From Candidatus Helarchaeota archaeon (lineage in GTDB: Archaea > Asgardarchaeota > Lokiarchaeia > Helarchaeales > RDOG01): a DNA stretch of 64,000 nucleotides. The notes below the pieces were generated by a model, which saw nothing but the letters and a program-made list of their open reading frames with translations, had not been told where the DNA came from and did not search any database. The stretch is from assembly GCA_019058315.1 (NCBI GenBank), contig JAHPZH010000002.1, positions 1,001,910 through 1,065,909 of the forward strand, written 5' to 3'. Made by a program: the position numbers and the translations under genes. Of the stretch, positions 15,001 to 30,000 are shown in pieces (position 1 is the first letter of the stretch; each line of letters opens with the position of its first letter).

Positions 15001-18000
15001 TCATGTAATAACCTCCCTTGTACACTATCACTACCACTTGTACTTGAGGAACGACTAAAAATTTGTCTATATGTTCCGTCGGGAACCGAGTGTGAACCGC
15101 TATGCACAACACCAGCCGTATGTGCTCCCGACCCCCAAATATTAGAAGACATAGCCGCGATTTGGTTTAACCAGTCTGATTCATAAGTTCCAGTTAATTC
15201 ACCTCCAAAATCTCCTTGATAATCAGTCCTAGCTAAATTTACTACTGATGACCAATCATAATCAAGTAATGCTTTTTCATACTCATATTCATCCATAGGA
15301 ACTTCCCAATGACCTCCACTCTTAACCATATTTTGTAAAGTATACAGACTTGGATCACTCAGAGTGTTAATTTCGATAGTATCTTCATAATCTTCTTTAT
15401 ACCAATCCGTTAACATGAAATATGCCAAATTAAGCTCAGAATAATCAAATCTGACACTACATTCCTCATCAACGAATATTAATTTTGTAACAGCAGGATA
15501 TTTCCCATTCACGAAAACTGAATCCTTGTAAATGATTGGGGGTGTCGTATCAACATTTAAAGACAAAGCTACTTCTCTATAATTACCACTCTCATCCACC
15601 ACTATAAAATTAAGATCATTAATCCCCTCATTTAAAACGAAGTTGAATGTATATGAATTTCCTATTGGATTTTCAATAACTATATCAACAATTCCTTGTA
15701 CAAGGCTAATTATTCTTGCTATTTTATTCAAATCGCTAAAACCTACCTCTACCGCAACTACCTCCGTATTAATTAATGAAGAGATTGGTGTAGGATCAAT
15801 ATTTAAAATGTTGATTTCAGGGGGTGTATTATCAATTATTATTTCTACATATTTTGAGACTAATGTGTTTAAGTGATCTTTCAACTCTATATAAACCTTG
15901 AATTTACCTTCTGCGAGATTTACATTAATGTTTAAAGGTGGAGGAAAATTCTCATATCTATTTCTATATGTTACCTCTCTCACAAATTGAGCACCATCCC
16001 ATTCTTCTACCCAAACTTCTAGATATAACGGAAAATCTTCATCAAAAATATATTTCAAGTTAATTGTCTCAGTAGTAACATATCCACTTTCGGGACTCAA
16101 TATTGTTAGGAATGGAGATTTAATATCTACAAAAAGGGTTATTTCATCAGAAGATTCTCTTCCAGCCTCATCTATAGCCTCCACACGAATAATATAGGTA
16201 TTCTCTTTATCAAAATCTAGTTCGGTATAATATAGTTGAGTTGTTGGATTATAATCTATTGTGAGATCATTTATTAATTTCCCATTTTTAAATATATTAA
16301 ATTCTGATACATCACTTTGCCACTTTAATGTTACTATTTCACCACAATAACTTTGGGAAATAGGTGAAATAATTTGAACTACAGGATCGGTCAAATCAAT
16401 TTCTATATCTATGGTTTCGCTATTATAATTACCAGCTATATCCCAGACAGTCGCTCTAATTTGCCAATTACCCGCAATCGGAACAGAAATAGTGTAATTT
16501 AATTTAAATTGTTCAGATACAGTCTCCCAAGGATCATTATCATATCTTTTTTCAATCAATACATTTTCTATACCACTTGGACAAGTATCATCATCATGGA
16601 CTATCCAATATAATTCAATTGAATCATCTGGTATGTGTTCATTTTGTGTCGGTGCTAATATTATACATGACGGATCTGTTTTATCTACTCCAATAAAGAT
16701 ATTCTTTCTTGCAATACGCCCAGATTCGTCCTCGGTATAAAGTTGTATATTGTGAAACCCCTCATCTAAGTTCAACAAATATGATCTTGTATTTTTTGGA
16801 AGAAATTCTTCTATAGCTACATCAAAATTTGTAATATTCCAATATTGAATTTCTACTTCACTTGAAGCTGTCCATTCCAATAAAATTTGACCATTAGAAG
16901 TATAATAGGAAGGTGGTATTGGATTTGTAATTTCCACAATCGGATCTTGTAAATTGATTTTAAAATTCCCTGTTACTTCTGCCTCATTTCCCGCATAATC
17001 GACTGCTACGATTTTTACTGTATGTTCTAAAATAGCTGGATCTGGAATATAAATGGTGATAACTTCATCATATTGATATTCTTCAAACGGTGTTTCGAAT
17101 GGATATGCTTCAACATATATAGGAGCTTCATCATCAATATAGATCAGGTGATAATCTACGAATACGTTATCTTTGCTTGTGAAAACGAATTGTAATATCT
17201 CGTGTCGGTGATATATTGTTGGATCTGGAAAAAGTATGTTAACTTCGGGAGGTGTGGTATCGATTACGTTCATTATACCTTCCACTGAATAAGGAAGGAA
17301 AAATTCATTTCCTTCAAAGACAGCACGGATTATGTATTCACCTGGAAAGAATGTAATAAATAGCTCCAATTCTGCTATTCCAAAATCATTAGTATAAGCA
17401 GTACCTAAAGATATGAACTCTCCTAATACATCATCATAATATTCGAAAATTATTTCGAGTCCTGCACCTACACTATTACCATAATAATCTTGAACACTAA
17501 CACTTAATATCTCTGTTTCATAAAAACTTACATCTTTAGATGGATCTGATATTATAACAGGTATTCTTTTGGAATAATAGACTTCTAGATATGGATTATT
17601 CATATAAGCATCAGATGAACTAAAACTCCACTCAGATTTATCACCTTTAAATAAGAATGTAGCATATTCTTCTCCAGTTTTCGCCAAGTCAGTTAAAAGA
17701 GTAGAAAATTCAAGCGATTTAAATGAATACCATTCATTAAAAGACACATCTTGGATTTCATCAATGAAGGAATCACTTAAATCAGATATAACGATACTTT
17801 TATCAAGATGCATCTTGAAAGACCATAAGCCCACTCTGGCAAACCAATACCTTATTCGAACTAACTTATTCATCACATACTTCCCAAAATCTGTATTTAT
17901 TATATTTGAACACTTAATTTTACAAAGTTTATTCAAATCTTGTTTATACCAAATACTTAATGTTTCCCAAGAACAAGTATCCCAATTGAATATTTGTAGT

Positions 18001-21000
18001 TCAAAATGCCCCATATCATCATTATATTCTGATGTTAGGTTGAAGTCAGTTTCTATTTCTATATAATTACAAGTCTCTTTTATATCATAGTCATAGGTAA
18101 CACTTATATAAGATGTGTTATCCACCGGATTATATTGGGATTCAATAACTTCATATATCCCATCTGAATGATCGGTAACTCTATAATCGTTTTCTAAAAT
18201 GTTACCATAAGTAACAATCTCACCCGATGTTACATAAGAATAAATATCATCAAATGTAATAGTATCATTTATAATATCACTGTTCAGAAAATAATACATT
18301 GAGACTTTATCATTATAATTATCAATTTTTGTTTCAGTATTAAAAATATTAAATGAAGTATCTTCATATACTATTTCTATGTCATTTTCCAGAGGCAATG
18401 GGAATTTAATGAAAGAATATTTGAAAATATTCTTATAATTTACTATCAAATTCAAATAATCCAAATTATAATTATTCGGTTGTAAATTATCATAATATTT
18501 ATTCTTAATACGAATGATAACTTGCCCATTGCTGCTTGCAAATTCATGAATATACATTATATTGCTTATGGTATAATTATACCATTTTTCACAGCCTCTA
18601 ATTGTTTTACCGAGCTCGAACCAGTCATTTTGTGCCCAATTCCAGATACTAATTTGTAAATCTGGGAACCATAAAAACCAGTTATTATCATCTGAAATGT
18701 AAGTCTCTAAACCCAAGTTCATAATGTGTGATGCCTCTATACCAGTATCAAAATAAAATAAGGCTTCTAAATTATCAGAGCTATCTTCAGTTAATATTAA
18801 TGAGTTATCATCTCTTTCATGAGTGTCTATCAAGTCTCCGCTACTATCGCCTACTTGCTGATAGAAGTTATTGGCTTTTAACGCGACAAAATTTCCCTCA
18901 GCATCTGGGAATAAAGCTGTATTGTCTATATAATTCACTTGTAAAGTATCTTTATATCCATAAAAAGTCGCAGGATTTTGATTGGAGACATATGTATCAT
19001 TACAGATCGGTTCTCTTGTAGATAATGCGGCTAGAATTTTAACTTCTTCTTGGGCATCCAGATTAAAATTACCAAAAGTAATTGATGCTCGTTCTCCTAA
19101 ATCTGTGAAATGATGAAATTTGTCAATTTCATAGTTTAATCTCACAATAAGTTCACCATTTGCTGATGTAATTGTGCCTCCATCGTTACTTAGAATATAT
19201 ATGTCATTTTCATAACCCTCAAGATTCCATTGGATTCGATATTCCCTTTTATAAATTGATATAAAATTAATTTCATATTTAGTAGACCCGCTTCCCATGA
19301 TATATTTGATTTTTAACAGACTCCCATCTGTTAAGGTTTGTATTGAAGTTATATTTATATAATTACTATCTTGGTTGATTTGGTAATTAATGGTATCTAC
19401 ATCCATATCACACCAACCCCATATCCAATTTTTATATTGAACTTGAAAATTTTCTAATTCCTTCAAACTTGTTCCAGTTATATCAAAAATCTTAACTCCA
19501 TTTGGTGTAAAGTGATATAGAGATGTCGGATTTTTAACAATAAAATCATTATTTGAAATTGGAGTATATTCATAGCTTACCCAATAACCATCGACATTAA
19601 TATATTCATAATTGGAAAAAATTAGCTGTTTATACCTATATATTTCGGGATCATAATATAACTCCCAATATTCTCCCATTTCCAAAAGATTATAATTTGA
19701 TTCTGTCTTAAAAGAGGTAAATACATCTCCAGCTGCATACGATGATAGTGAACCCGCTGCATAAACATTATTTTCGAAATTATAATCATATTCAGGAGTG
19801 GCTATAGGAACCATTTCTTCATATTTATTATTATATATCTTAATTAATTCAGAATCCAAATACTCATAAGTAATGTCATAAAAACCTATAGGTGGATCGG
19901 TTAAGATTAATTTCTTTTCTAACTCATTTATGATATAATCATTAAAAGGTGTACCATCTATTAGCAGGTTTTTGATATTAATTGGGATCTTTAATAATAT
20001 AATCTCATCATTAACTATCGATCCCGTCTCCACAGTCTCTTTTCTTAATTTAATAACATCTTTAATTCGAATATTGAATTTAAAATCCCCATCTTCAATT
20101 CCATTCTTTATAAATAAATAATTATAACCTTTTTCTAACCATACCAATATTTCTTTTTCTATATATTCATTATTACCAAAATTTTCGTTGATAATCTCGT
20201 ATCCATTAAAATTCACAACAGCGCATCCCTTCATTTTAAATACTAAGGTTGCTGTGGATTCTACTGGACTCCATATCCCAGTCCAACCATATGCCATTAC
20301 ATTTATAGGTTTTACCAAATAACTTACAAAATAATTATCATCTCCCCAGGGAATACTTTGACCACCAATAGTTATTAGCCCTGTTTCATAGTCAAGATGA
20401 TAATAACCTCTACCAAGACTATATAATTCATCTAAAGTTGCTACTTGAGTTAAGTATATATGTTCGTCAGTAACACCATCTTCATCAGTATCGCTATAAT
20501 CATTATAATACACATAATATATCTCATAAATAGGTCTACATGAAAGAACGAATTTTTGATTAGTTTTTGCTAATCCACGAAAACTATCTCTTTTAATTGC
20601 TTGTGTTGGGTAGATATTTTTCATATAATCATTAATATCGATCCAATTACTAGATGAAGTGTAATAATTCCATTTCACTTCCAAGTTTTCAACTTTATAT
20701 TCTCCAGCATTATCTATATATACATATTCACCATCCCAAGATTCATTAATCGGAATTAAATAAGTCTGGTATAACTCTTCTGCTATTTCTTCAATTTCTA
20801 TTGCTGTTTCTTTTATTGGATCATGATAAAAAGTAGCTAATGCAGTTAATGAAGTAATTTCATTATTTGTTGTTAATTGATTTTCTATCAAAGAATTAAA
20901 TATTTTTAATTTCCACTGAACCATTGGGTCAGATGTCTCGATACGGACCATTATATAGTGATATCCCTCATTTAAAAATATATGATCTCCTTGTTGTATC

Positions 21001-24000
21001 GATCTTGAATCTAAATATATCTCAAAGTCGGAAATTCCTCTATAATATTCAGGGATAAGTGCGATCCATGCATTACTATCCATATATATGACTGTATAAT
21101 AGTATTTGATTACGTCTGCTTCAGCAATTACAGTATCTACAATATAAAATTCTGAAAAATTCGGGATTACTTGGTTGTTTGTAAATGTCATTGAATCAAG
21201 GGTGTTTCCTTTCTCCTTTATTATACGATAATGAGTTAAGAAACACATGAATTCAGAATCTCGTTCATTTAATTCTTCTAATTTAAATTTAATTTTTTCT
21301 AATTTTTTAGATGAACTAATTTGTATCGGAGATTGGATTTTTGCAAATTGATTAAGGGGGACTAAGTTTGTTGCTAAATTAGGATGAGTACTAAATGAAA
21401 ATTGATCCTCTGTTCCATCATCATAAACTAATATTATACTAAAACGTCCATGGTCAAAAATACTTGAATCAGAATCATAAAGCATAATTTCTGATTGTAA
21501 TATATAACTGTTTTCAGGTTCTAATTCTTCATCAACAATGATTTCTATTTCATTTTTTTCTAGATCATCACTTTCTGCTATATTCAAGATTAAAGTGCCA
21601 TCATCCATCAAACTATAAAAAGAATTTACATTGGTATTGATGTTAGTATTATCGAGTGAAGTAATATAATATTGTTCATCTAATTCAATCCCGTATACAG
21701 AGATAAAATCAAATAATGAGTAACCTTGATCATGATTATTGAATCCTATTCCCAAAAGTTCGAAATCATGTTCATCTAAATTTGGAGGTGGTGTAGGTCC
21801 ATAAATTTGTGTTACATAGTATTCATAAATTAATTTATGTAAATTAATACTTTTTAATTCCCAATCTATGGGTATACCGTAATTGGAATTATCAATAGTT
21901 ATAGTAGCAGATACGCCAGTCTCCGTATCTCTTACATATAACTCGATACTCAGATCAGTCCCCGCTGAGTCTGAGTATGAATATGTTATATTATAGTTAT
22001 CCACCCCAATATACGGTTCTCCACCAAATGTTATTAAATGATTTTCTAAATCCACCGTATATTCATTATCAATAGGATTCTTTTTTACTCTTTTAAGAAC
22101 TTTCCCTGTATTTAACTCTGTAATTGAAATGATATTTTGTATTTCATCCCAAGTATCATATTTTGTCCCAATAAACCATGAATAATCGTATACATAATTA
22201 ATATCAAATAACATATCATTTCTATCAATAAGTTCAAAATCTTCTGAAGTTATCCCTCCTTTTTTCCACGCCCAAGTCATGAAGGGGGATTGTGTAATAT
22301 TAACTGGCTTAAAGTTATATGTCCAGTTTCTCACAACATGATTTAAACCATCTAATATTGATTGAGAAATATTGTAGGATATAGATTGATAAAAAGCATC
22401 AAAAGAAGTAGAAAAACAATCATCTCCCTCTTCCCAATTAATACCTTCTTCTCCAAACATTAAGGTTTCATTTAATGTAAAATATGTGTCAGAGATTATT
22501 GTATCTAATGAGTCTTCAAAAGGAGAAAGCCAAGTAGAAATTGTCCCATCAGCTTGAATATCAGTTAAAAACAGTTCTGTATAAGGTGGCGTTCGCCCAT
22601 TGATATGACTTTCACTAATAGGACCCACTCTTATAGTAGTTGAAGATTCCGAACCTATATTCATTCCATAACTCAATGCTTGATATTTTGGTGAGTTAAT
22701 CCACCAAGTGGAACGGAGTGGAATAGTACTTAGACTATAGGGATGATAACCCCACATTGATATGCCCCATAGATTTTCATCATCGCCTAAAATCATCCAT
22801 TCAGGATTATGAGACATTAACCAACCCATGTCACTATATTCAAATGTATTTTCAATATCCAAATTTCCATAAGGAAGTAGATCATCTGAATAAACATGGG
22901 CAGAAGAATTTAATGAAAAAATTGCTCTTACTAATTCGCTTTCATCTATGTCATATGTTTTGACTTTTATATCAACAAAACCTGAATCGTATATGGTGAA
23001 ATAACAATCTGCATGTTTTGAGTTATCTTGAGTGGATGTTTCAACAAGAATTTCAACCCAATCTAATGTCTGGTCAATAAGCTCTATATTGTTTACTTTA
23101 TCTAAATATCCTTCAGTAGTCGCAATCATAAAACTACTATTTAGATTATTTCCAAAATATGTTATATTCATAATCCCCGGTCTAGATGTCGGAATTTGAA
23201 AAGTATCAAGACTATTATCAAATAAATATCCAATTGTATATTGTGGTGTTTCATAATAATCATCAGTTCCAACAAATTCTGCTTTAATTTTATATACAAA
23301 TGGGTAAGAACCACCAAATTCTAAGTTGCATAAGTAATCATATTCTGCCCAGCCGTCATCATTTGTTAAAGCTACCATATTATCTACTAATGGAACATCA
23401 TCAGCATAATTAAGTATTGAGAATTTGATATTTCTATTCGCCACAGGGATGCTATAATCTGATTGTAATAAACGAGCTTGTAGTTTTATAGTCTCAAGAG
23501 TATTACCATATTTATCCTTTACATTAATTGCCAAATTGTCATTTTTAGTTGCAGTCTTAATAATATAAACGAAATTTGGTTTGTAATAATCATTCCCTAA
23601 AAATTCTGCTTTAATTGAAAATGTCAAATCAGGTGGTAGGAAATCAAGATAAGTTTCAATAAAATTAATCCCATTTGAATCCAAATTACTCTCACCTATC
23701 TCAATCCAATTTATAGGTTGACCATTTGTATCAAAATCGATAGAGTAATGATATTTTACACATCCTTCTGTAATAGGACTGTTAAATGGAGTCACCAATT
23801 GTGAGCCCATTATCACCAAGTCGTAAAATTGGATTGGTCTCCCTTTATTTGATTGTATATAGATATTATTATCATTGAATATAGCATCTTGTTTTGTTAT
23901 TACAATGTTATATATTGGAGATATTCCGTGATTGCCTTTCCCAACATCACTTATTTGTGCACCCTTTAATCTTGGATTATCATAAATCCCACTCTTAGCC

Positions 24001-27000
24001 CTAAGTGTTACCTCTCCATCTGTGAATAAATAATTTTTCAATTTTGCAGCTGGTACATTGAATGGAATTGTATAGCTACCATCTGAATTTTCTATTATTG
24101 CATTTGTCCCATCTGATTTTTTTAATGGTGTATATTTATATGACGAATCTAAAGTGCCGTATTCAAAATTCATAAATCCTTCAGCCCAACCATCTGGTTT
24201 TATTTCTGGAGTTACATCTGATAAAGCTAAATAAACATAGATAGCATACTCGCCTGCTACCTCTTCTAAATACCAGTCACCTGTATAAAGTAAATCATCT
24301 ATTGAATCTTTTTGTGTCCAAATAAAAGTTGAAGGACCACTTCCCAACCCTAAAATTGGTTCTGTTGACATTTCAAAAATGGGATTTAATCCATGCAATT
24401 TTATTTTCATCCCGATAATTTCATCATATATGTCTCTTATGATTATAGTATCAGGATTAACTAGTAATTGATTTATAATCACAGAATAACTATCAGTTCT
24501 ATATATTATATCATCATCATGCCATAGATATACATAACCATCAACTACACTGTGTTCAGGATAGACTACAGGTGGAGGATTAATTGTGGGTATCACAAGA
24601 AGTTCTGGATCATAGGCTGTGACTTGTAATTGGATTTCTTCTCCATATTCGGCGACTCCATCATTGTCTGCTTCACCAATATCAGTTACAGTTATATCAT
24701 TAACTATTGGAGATGTTGTATCTAATTCAATATACAACACAAATAATTCTTTTTCTTCAACTTGAGACAACCAACGTTGTTTATCATAAGGATTTAATGT
24801 ATCTACCTCGATTCGATAAACTGTATCACCTACAGGAGCGTTTAAATCAAATTCAAAGTTACGATCAATTATATCATACTTCCAATCTTCGATTAATTCT
24901 TTTGGATCTGTATTATGCTGCCACCAATTTGTGTGTGTGTCATGGAACAACCATTCACTTGTACTCCAGTCCCAGTAATATACATTAATTTTAATAGCTT
25001 CTACATGCCGATCCCACTGATAGATACCTCCAAATAAATCTTCTTGATAACTACTATGATGATGTGTTTCAATAGATTCCTCAGCATCATCAGGAATTTC
25101 ATCTGAATTAAAGCCATAGTCATCATTTGTTGATACTTGAAAGATAATTTTTTTCGAACTTGTAGAGATAGTATCTCCCTGTTCATAATCTCCTTTATCA
25201 TCATTTTCATTTAATTTTATATAAGCAGTTTTCCAAGCTTCTCCAGAATAATCTAACATTACAGCACTAATATTTGCTTCTGGTGGAAAATCCTCAGTAT
25301 ATTGAACTACAAGTTGTGGTCTCCTATTTGGGTTAGGGTTATTCGAAGTACCAATACTTTTTTGTTTCCAATGGAAGGGTTGGTGAAATTCTCCACGAAT
25401 GGGTGGAGTATCTGTACCTGTATATAACGGATCAAATAAGTCCTCGAATTCATCATTATTAGACCAAGGGATATTCCAACCGTTTTCTCGTAGGGAATCT
25501 ATTTGATACCAATCCAATAAAGCTTTATTGCTTCCTGTATTTGCGTGTAATATCATTTGAAAATATTCTTCATTAAACTTATCACGCATTTTATAATCAG
25601 GATCATAATTTTTAGTTTCCCCAGAAGCTAAACCAGCTTCCATATTGAACCAAAATTTATATCTACCTGTATCAGTCATAACAGTAGATGTTATCCTATC
25701 ATCCCAATCCCCTGAATCTACATGCCATTGACTACCTTCCCACCGATCACCTTTCGGGTAACCAAAACCTGGAATTGGATATGGACACCAAATAAAATGA
25801 TTTGGATAATCTCCTTGATCATTTCCTCCTCCATCGCTATCTGCCCCGTAAGAGAAGAAATTATTCATCCAATCCATTAATTGATATTCACCACCTGGAT
25901 TCAATGTAGGTTCATAATAATAATAAGGACCACCGGGAAGGGAACTGCTAAGATCCCATTCTGTTATTGAAAAAGAAAATTCTAGAAACTGAGAACCCAA
26001 ATTCGGACCGAATTCGGGGTTGTAAGTTCTATAACTTACAGTGGAGAGCTGATCCATTATTACATAAGGAGGCGAAGTTAAAAATAATATTTTAGCATAG
26101 CCCTCTCCTAAATATTCGATATCATAATCGACTCCATATTCAAGGTAACCTGTACCAGGGATATATACGGAATCGACAAGAGGATCCCATGGAATAACAA
26201 ACTGATGAGTGAGAGTATAATCCTCAAAGTCGAACCAAAATTCATCTATCCTATTTAATATCGGATCAATTTCTTCAAATCGAAATTTGATTTTATTTAA
26301 TTCCTTTATTATAAAGCCTAATGGCTCTGTTTCGGGTAAAAGATATTCATAAAGATTAAAATAATCCATAATGGTTAAGTCAATTTCTATTGGATTGGAT
26401 GTCCACTTGATACCTAGCTCATCTGTATATTCTTCAATAGTTAAACTCGTGATTGCAAAATCTGATTGAAATATTTTCCCTTGAAAAAAGGTATCAGGAT
26501 TAATTTCAATTGTTTCTGAACTTATTATTTCAAACCAATCGAATTCTTCAGTCCCTGTAAGATATACCCCAGTCCTTTCTAATTCAAAATATATGGGCTC
26601 ATGTTGGTAACTAACTGAGATCTCAGAGCCTTCTTTTGGTGGATATTTGAAAAATACAGTTTCACTATCTATTATTGAATATTCTGCTTCTAATATGTCT
26701 CCTCCTAAGACTATATATTTGATATTTACTAGATCATCCCCTGATGGTAAATATGGGTCCACTCCTTGGAATAAATTGATAATTTCGCTGTTGTCTCCTG
26801 TCCGAGTATACTGAAATCCACCAGTGGAACTAGGACTATCAGTATAAATAAATTCATAGGTTTGTATTGCTTGTGGATCTGGTGGATCGAGAAGAGCATT
26901 TAAAGTTACAGTGACTTCTTCGATTGAATCTAAATCAAGATCAGGTTTTATGGTTAATATAAAGCTATTGACTAACCCATCACCTTCAAAATGTTCTTTC

Positions 27001-30000
27001 ATTTTAACATTGTATAATGTATCAATTCTTTTACCTAATTGATAAGCATTTTCGGAACCACTTGCAATGAAATATTGAGTTATATCTTCGGGTTCTAAAG
27101 TCTCTGAGGCGTCAGTATTGAGAGAAAAACTCCAAGTTCCATCAGTTAAATCTGATTTATATATTAATTCGCGATCAACTTGAGCTGGTCTGTCATCAAA
27201 ATTAGACCACTCAGGGATAATTAAATGCCCTTCGACACCATAATTATCCCTATCATGTGGATTCTCCACCCAACCTCCTGGTAAACCCGGGCCTGGATTT
27301 GAGACATAATACCAATCAGAAAAACCATCAATTCCGTTATCTATTGGCAAATCACGAACCCACACATCCAAATATGAAAGTGGTGAAGGTTGCTGGTTTT
27401 GATCCCAGATTATATCAGTTCTTTCCCAATTTTCAATCTGTTGTCCCGAATATACAAAAATATTCATAGGGTAATGAGTTTGGGGGTCAATTATATGTGC
27501 AAAATCTCCATAATATCCAGGAAATATATGAAAAGGGATATTAGTTCCCATAGCACACCAATCGCCTATTAACATTTCGGGATCTGCAAAATCACCCCAA
27601 TAAGCATCACTTTGCATTATTCTAGGGTCATAAACATTTACTAAATTATTAAGTAGATAATGTGTTCCACCCATATAATTAAAACTCGTTCTTGAAAGCG
27701 GAGTACCTAAATCATCATGGTTATCAAATAGACTGTTTCCTGAATCGGGTAACGGGGCAAGTGGATAACCAACTGGGTAAAGTTGCGAACCTCTATTATT
27801 TCGCCTATAAGGAGGATACCAACACCAATCATATAATTTAATTGGCCACAAAACTATCCACTTGACCGGAATTCCCCATGGGCCTGGTAACCATACTTCA
27901 ATTGGGATATATGCCCAATCCCAATCCCAGTTAGAATATGTACTCCAAAATGTCCAAGACCAATCTTCAACAAGTTCGTCCTTGAAGATTTTCTCATTAG
28001 GATCGATTTTTATTGATTGACCTTTCTGTAATGTTAGATTATAGAAAATTATATTGAATTTGACATTATTTAATCCAGGATTTATATTAATTTTTCGTGA
28101 AATATTATTAGAGACATCGTTAAAATCTATATTCAAAAAGAATGTATCATTTTTATAAAAATTTACAGAAGAAAGAGAATCAATTTCTAAAAATGAATCT
28201 GTAATATATTGTGTTTTATACCATTCAGAAATACCAAAACCTAAATAGAGAAAGAAATGGTTATGGGGATCATCGGAATATGTGCAATTAGTAAAATCGG
28301 TATAATTCCCAACTTCTTCGTAATGAATCCAGATTTGATTAATTTTATTTGCCTTAGTACCTATCTTTTTTGCAATATAATCATATATATTTAATGTATT
28401 AGTCTCATTTAGATTAAAATTTATTTGTTCAGTCTCTAAGACTGTACCGTTTTCTAATGTGACATTATTAAAATAAAGTTCTGCTGAAACACAAGGACAA
28501 TGATCAGGTTGGTATGTTAGGATACAATTTTCATTTATATCTATACTGACATTTGATTTCCAATCGAACCAGTCAAATATTTCAGTTTGATTAAATTTTA
28601 TTCCATAGGAAGTGCTATTGAAAAAATTAGGAGGATGACTACTATTAAGTACCCAAGATCCATCAGAAAAGTCAGAATCATATAATGGTTTATAAGGAGA
28701 TGGATACCCTACTTCAATATTATCAATATTGGGCACGTAACCTGACCACCTAATTTGATATTCCTTAGTTTCATCAGCTGTTGAAAGAAAATCCACTGTA
28801 ATTTTAAAATCTCCGAATCCAAACCTCCAATCTGTTGATAATATACCTGAATTTGTATAATCTTTTCTTCTAATTATTAATGGATCTTGTAATCCATCCA
28901 CAGATGTACTATTAGTTATAGTGACTAAAGTACCATCTATTTCAATATAAGTTTCAAATTCTGTTTTTATCGACTCTTCTAATTGCCAACCTCCGTTATT
29001 AACATATAAATCCCAATGACTTTTATTTAATATCAGTTCTGTATTGTTAAAAATATAATATCCAGTTGAATTAATTATAAAGGTTCCACTGGGATGCTTA
29101 ATAAAGAAATCATCAATCGAATTTTCGTGAAAATGATATGGAAGCCAAAAGTCGCCATAATTTATGAATACATTACTTGAATAATAGTATTTTGAATAAG
29201 TTCCATCAGTAGTGTTCATAACTTTTTCCCAATTAGGTCCTCTCTCGATTAGTTTTATGTTCGGTGCACCTGCTGCATAAGATGTAAACTGATAGGTAAG
29301 TCCAGAACCTGGTACTTCTACTATTACATCCTCTATACCATCACCATCTTTATCTGTGGATTCTACATTTAATCCATAATCACCCTTTTCGAATAATGAA
29401 TATAATCCACTTAAACCTCCTTTCCATAAATCATACTCATTTGCTGTGATAGAAGTTGATAGAGGAATTCCTGTTATCATACTAAATAAAATCTTAGAGG
29501 TTTGTTGGCATTCGTCATTAAAATTAATACTATATTTAGTATTTTCTGTCGGATACATATGAACAAAACTAACTAATCCTTTACCCCATTGCCCAGTGAA
29601 TGGATCCGAAAAATCTTCTGATTTAGCCCATTCAATCTTTAGATCTTGCTCAGAAAATTGGGTTGTATCAATTGGATATTCGGATATCCAGAAAGACTGT
29701 GTACTAGTAATTCCCTCAAATATTGTACAATCAGTTCTAAATAAAACTTGATTATCAACTGTAAGTTGTTTATTATAGACATCCATCTCAGCAATATGAT
29801 TTTTTGCATAGTTGAAGTCATTAAAATTATCTATCGAATGTATTTTTATATTTAGAAAGTCAAAAAATATTTGATCATTATACATAACATCTTCATCCAA
29901 CTTGAAAATTTTTACTTTTATTTCACCGTCTTCAGATATGATTGGGTATATATTATCATTTAATACAGAATGAATCTCGAATAATTCCTCTTCATCTTCT

